Shown: positions 60,712-64,000 of the stretch, piece by piece | Numbering within the stretch: position 1 is the stretch's first letter | Layout of the letters: every line of letters begins with the position of its first letter | Assembly (NCBI RefSeq): GCF_900162615.1 | Contig: NZ_FUFN01000010.1 | Location: forward strand, 812,149 to 876,148 | Origin: Virgibacillus proomii | GTDB lineage: Bacteria; Bacillota; Bacilli; Bacillales; Amphibacillaceae | Direction of reading: 5' to 3' | Length of the DNA: 64,000 nucleotides | The notes under the pieces: model-generated | The model's database searches: none | What the model was told of the DNA's origin: nothing | Seen by the model: the letters and a program-made list of their open reading frames with translations, nothing else | Translations under genes and position numbers: made by a program

Positions 60712-60980
60712 ACACAAGGAATTCATCTATAGACCTTTATAGGAACCCACTTAGTATAAACTTCTCGATTTTTTAAGTAATACTATCTCCACTAATTCAC
60801 AAAACAATACTTTTGTATGGAAGTCTCCCACCATTAACCATCTTTCCTCATGAGTCTAAGAGCTTATTTTGGGAAATCTTTCAGTTACTGCTACACTTTG
60901 CTAATTTTCGAATATATACTATACATAACTGAAAAATGTGAATCATTTTGGAAAATCCCCATGCGTATTGGAGGCTGAAA
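60712..60980. other. Non-coding gap before the lipoprotein gene
   Basis: No gene recognised; it must hold the promoter of the lipoprotein/lipase cassette. Confidence 0.3.
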
Positions 60981-60981
60981 T

Positions 60982-61653
60982 GTGAAGGATAGAATTTACA
61001 TTTTATTACTACTTTTAATAGTAGTTTTCTTAGGAGGTTGTCAAATGGAAAGTAAAGAAACAAGAAAACCTTCAGAAATGAATGTGGAAGACTTACCGGA
61101 TGTAAGAGCTTTTCAAGATGAATTTACTCGAAACTTTTTGCAATCGACGGAAGAAACAAGATCTGGCTACTACCCATTTTTGTCTGGAACTGGAAAATAT
61201 AAAATGGATTTTCCGGCTGGTGGAATTATTGGTGAAAAGTCATATGCACGAAAAGAAAAGGATTATGAAGAATACTCTGTTCATATTCAGAGTGACATTG
61301 TTGGTGAAGCAATGATTACGATATTTTATTTTTCTTATGATACGACAGATGAATTAGAATCTAATTTAGATAGTTTCAGTACTAGAATTGGTAAGAATAT
61401 AAATTTCAAAAAGATAGATGGAGAAAATCAGTCATTTTATTATGGAAACTTTGAGCGGAATGAATTTCATACGTATACAAGTTATATACAAAATGAAAAA
61501 GATGATGGGGCACTTGAAGTTGTTTATCAAATCGATTGCAGGCAAGAAGAAAAAGCAAAATGTAATAAAAATAAAGAAAAGAATGAAAAACATGTTATAG
61601 ACTGGATGAAGTCCATCCGCTTTATAAATGAAAGTAAGGAAGTGAATGGATAA
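60982..61653 (+). CDS. Lipoprotein, possible immunity partner of the lipase-like protein
   Basis: A 223-residue protein with a lipoprotein signal: MKDRIYILLLLLIVVFLGGC, lipid-modified C20. The mature part is acidic/polar and forms alternating beta and helix (YSVHIQSDIVGEAMITIFYFSYD; ALEVVYQIDCRQEEKAKC). GTG 60982 follows GGAGGCT. The stop overlaps the start of the next gene (TAATG). Immunity to type VII-secreted lipases is given by lipoproteins encoded beside them, so that role is a reasonable inference. The family itself is not recognised. Confidence 0.7.
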   Translation: MKDRIYILLLLLIVVFLGGCQMESKETRKPSEMNVEDLPDVRAFQDEFTRNFLQSTEETRSGYYPFLSGTGKYKMDFPAGGIIGEKSYARKEKDYEEYSVHIQSDIVGEAMITIFYFSYDTTDELESNLDSFSTRIGKNINFKKIDGENQSFYYGNFERNEFHTYTSYIQNEKDDGALEVVYQIDCRQEEKAKCNKNKEKNEKHVIDWMKSIRFINESKEVNG

Positions 61654-63505
61654 TGAGTGATATGATTATGCATTCGTCCGAAATGCGGTTAAGATTAACC
61701 CAGTTAGGATACGACGATAAGTTATCGAAGGAGGAAATTATAGAAAAGGTAAAGAGAATATATTTGGGGAAACCGGGAAGAAGCTGAAAGCAGATATTCA
61801 GGTATATACATCAAAAGAGGCAAGAGTTGGTGAAAAGTCTGGATATGACGGTATAGCAATTTATTTAGATTCTAAGGAAAATAAAAAAGATGAATTATAC
61901 GTTATTTCACAGGGATCTAAGGATATTAAGGATTGGGATTATAATATAAAAGCAATGTTAGCAGGAAAAGATATTCGGCAAGCTAAAGCAACGAATAAAT
62001 TTGTAAAAGCAACACAGGGTCATTTTAACCTCAATAAAAATGAAGATTCAACATCTATTATTGGTTTATCGCATTCACTAGCTCATAATAATAATACGAC
62101 TGCTTATTTACTATATGATACTTTTGATGAAATATATAGTGTAAATGGCGCGCAAACAAATTATTATCAACTCTACAATGCTAATCTTGAATTTAGAGAG
62201 ACTGTTCAAAGTAAATTTTCTATTTCTCCCATAGACCCAAATGCGGTCTATGATATAGACCCAAACAAACTCCGTCAATTTGCTGAAGCTTACTATAAAG
62301 ACAAAGCAAAAAATATCCATCAAATTATCTCTGAGGATGATCCACTTTATGCTGTGAGTGTTGCACGCGGGTTTTTTACGCTTGGGAACGTAGAGATTAT
62401 AGATACGAATCATGATTATCCAGGGCTTCGTTCTCTTATTGAAGATATTCCAGATGAAGTGATTAAGGATTTTCAGGAACTGGCAATTCAGTATACCACT
62501 GCTTCTAACCAAGGTGGTATTAAAACAGTTATGCACGATATTTTAGGTGTTAATATGGATGTCGTAAATAAGATGGATAATTGGTTCAACTCTCTTAAAG
62601 CCTATGCCACATATCAACCTGAAATTGATACTATGATTCGCCAGTTGGATAAAAAATTACCTGGTGTATTAAAGCGAGTGAAAACGATTACTAGTAATGC
62701 CGATTTAATGTTTGGAAGATTGGTAATGGCAGGGTATATATCGAATTCGCAAAAACAGGTCATTGTCAAAGAATTTACCAATATCGAAACAGAATTAGAT
62801 GGTATTCGGGAAACGTTATCTCGATTGGTAGGCGTAAGGGAGACCGGAAACTTTTTTGTTCAAATTGGTGGGGATATAGCAGCAATAGTAAAAATAATGG
62901 GACACATCACGGCCATTCAAGATAGTTTGGAAGTGTTAAAACGAGAAGATCTTCTGTCCATTTTAGAAGAAATAAAGGCAAGTCATAGTATCACAGAGGT
63001 TTTAAGCAGTTTGTCCAGCGGTAAGAAGTCCTACCTGGGATCAGATATGGTTTTTTCTACTAAACATGGAAAAAAAGAAATAAAGGTAAATATTTCAGCT
63101 GCACTGCGCATGTATCAAAATGGAAAGGCAGTTTTAGAAGAAAAGTTATCTGAAATTGATCACTTTCAAGCAGCAATCCATAGAGAAATTTCCCAATGTT
63201 ATGAAAACAATAAATCTCAAGTTATGCGTAAAATTGATGATATTGAGGCAAATCCAGGTTTATATAGCTATCTGCTTAGAAAGCATATTTATTTTTCACG
63301 GTTAAATAAAAAAGTAAAACGTATTCGTGTTTATGAAGTCTTTTTTCCATTGGAAACTGCAAATTTAAATGAAGAAATTCATGTTTTAAGAAAAAGTATA
63401 GAAAAAGGGTATATGTATGTTGAAAATTATCGAAAAGCAATTGAAGACTTATTTGCAGAAGAAAAAGAAATAGGGAACTTATTTGATTTAGTTGGAGGGG
63501 AATAG
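61653..63505 (+). pseudogene. Lipase-like toxin candidate with C-terminal helical domain, one frameshift
   Basis: The gene starts at ATG 61653 (MSDMIMHSSEMRLRLTQLGYDDKLSKEEIIEKVKR). A one-base loss near 61755 moves the rest to another frame, where it continues IFGETGKKLKADIQVYTSKEARVGEKSGYDGIAIYLDS... to 63505. The N-terminal third looks like an alpha/beta hydrolase (LYVISQGSKDIKDWDYN; GLSHSLAHN near 62060 as a nucleophile elbow, then YSVNGAQTN). The C-terminal 300 residues are helical and coiled (LRQFAEAYYKDKAKN..., TETELDGIRETLSRLVG). The order toxin first, helical targeting domain last is that of reverse-domain type VII lipases. In the unbroken form it would have about 617 residues. Sequencing error is possible; restart at ATG 61955 would lack the first strands. 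Confidence 0.65.
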
Positions 63506-63506
63506 A

Positions 63507-63842
63507 GTGGGAGAAGAAACGATAACAGTAACAGAAAGAATTGTTGCAAGTGAGGATCTTACATATAAGAAACAAATTCTTCGTGGTTATACAGATACAA
63601 TTTATGAATGTGATACCGCTTTTTTAAAATTAATGGATGACATTATTGTTAACGAAGAGCAAAAGGGTGAAATTGTTGAAGCTATGAAAGAAGAAACCAA
63701 GAAATTAATTACGTATAATCGTAGTTTACTAGAGCATGTGGATAAACGAATTAATAAAATGGTTGAAGGGTTAGATGAGCAAGTTGATGAGATGAAAAAG
63801 CAGAGCCTTACCATCACCTATGAAATAATTGCATCTCCTTAA
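63507..63842 (+). CDS. Small helical protein, possible targeting partner
   Basis: A 111-residue, wholly helical, acidic protein (VTERIVASEDLTYKKQILRGYTDTIYECDTAFLKLMDDIIVNEEQKGEIVEAMKEETKKLITYNRSLLEHVDKRINKMVEGLDEQVDEMKKQ). No signal peptide or WXG motif. GTG 63507 is 7 bases after GGAGGGG and follows the lipase gene directly. Small helical partners that bind the targeting domain are encoded next to type VII toxins, so this may be one. I do not recognise a family. Confidence 0.6.
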   Translation: MGEETITVTERIVASEDLTYKKQILRGYTDTIYECDTAFLKLMDDIIVNEEQKGEIVEAMKEETKKLITYNRSLLEHVDKRINKMVEGLDEQVDEMKKQSLTITYEIIASP

Positions 63843-63871
63843 TTGCCTCCCAATGCAACTTGCACAAAGGA

Positions 63872-63906
63872 AAATTCCTATTTAGCTTTAAGGATAGGGG
63901 CTTTTT
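63872..63906 (+). terminator. Possible terminator of the lipase cassette
   Basis: CCTAT (63877-63881) pairs with ATAGG (63894-63898), followed by GGCTTTTTG. Stem is short, but position after the last gene fits. Confidence 0.5.
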
Positions 63907-64000
63907 GTGATGAATTTTTAGACAGAACTTGCTACAGCAGTATGGACAGTTTTTAGGTGTATTGAGTGTATTTGCCTTTTCTATGCAAAGAAAGGAATCT

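Noticed and set aside
1..64000. CRISPR arrays, tRNA and rRNA genes
   Set aside because: The dispersed repeats are not regularly spaced with unique spacers, and no tRNA or rRNA sequence was recognised.

Overview
The window reads as a chromosomal segment of a low-GC Gram-positive member of the Bacillaceae. The evidence is AT-rich DNA, strong AGGAGG-type ribosome binding sites, frequent TTG/GTG starts, LPXTG/sortase and lipoprotein signals, an NprR-like peptide regulator and Nhe-like toxins. I would guess a Virgibacillus/Oceanobacillus-like genus but cannot prove it. No rRNA, tRNA, CRISPR array or intact transposase was seen.

Layout. (1) 0.1-6 kb: a GH30 glycosidase, an iolI-like gene broken by one in-frame amber codon, an AraC regulator and two small unknown proteins. 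(2) 6-21.4 kb: an aerobic phenylacetate (paa) catabolic region. It holds ferredoxin reductase, ferredoxin, paaK, paaABCD, an EthD-like gene, three crotonases, a stand-alone aldehyde dehydrogenase, paaH, paaJ, PaaX and a nitronate monooxygenase-like gene. No paaE and no fused paaZ are present; the ferredoxin pair and the stand-alone dehydrogenase probably fill those roles. (3) 22.4-23.9 kb: an NprR-sized HTH-TPR regulator followed by a 46-codon exported peptide gene, an apparent quorum-sensing pair. (4) 24.4-29.5 kb, minus strand: gamma-carbonic anhydrase, an MFS exporter, an LpxL-type acyltransferase, and an MccB-like RRE+ThiF enzyme. The last is preceded by promoter, a 15-codon ORF and a terminator-like hairpin, the layout of a microcin C-type operon. 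This is my best candidate for an undescribed system. (5) 29.9-31.8 kb: decayed genes and an IS256-family remnant. (6) 32.5-43 kb: a galactitol-type PTS with PRD regulator, PfkB kinase, two class II aldolases, a YesN-like regulator and a CoA-acylating aldehyde dehydrogenase. (7) 43-45.4 kb: a galM-like pseudogene. (8) 45.4-53.8 kb: a REC-SARP regulator and a sortase-assembled pilus operon (VWA tip, backbone pilin, two class C sortases). TGTTTAG direct repeats at 11-bp pitch lie before both the regulator and the operon. (9) 54-57.7 kb, minus: three genes matching NheA, NheB and NheC in order and size. (10) 58.7-60.4 kb, minus: QueT, an SDR and a Tad2-like (DUF2829) protein. (11) 61-63.8 kb: lipoprotein, a frameshifted lipase-like protein with a helical C-terminal half, and a small helical protein, resembling a type VII-secreted lipase cassette.

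The intergenic space is dominated by three interlocking repeat families. Family A (about 150-180 bp, more than a dozen copies) folds into two successive hairpins, begins TTTATCCCG and ends CACTTTAT. Hairpin sequence changes between copies but pairing is kept. It is found inserted into the other two families (B and C), and unoccupied copies of both exist in the same window. One copy supplies the ribosome binding site and start codon of the pfkB-like gene, and others abut stop codons in the paa operon.
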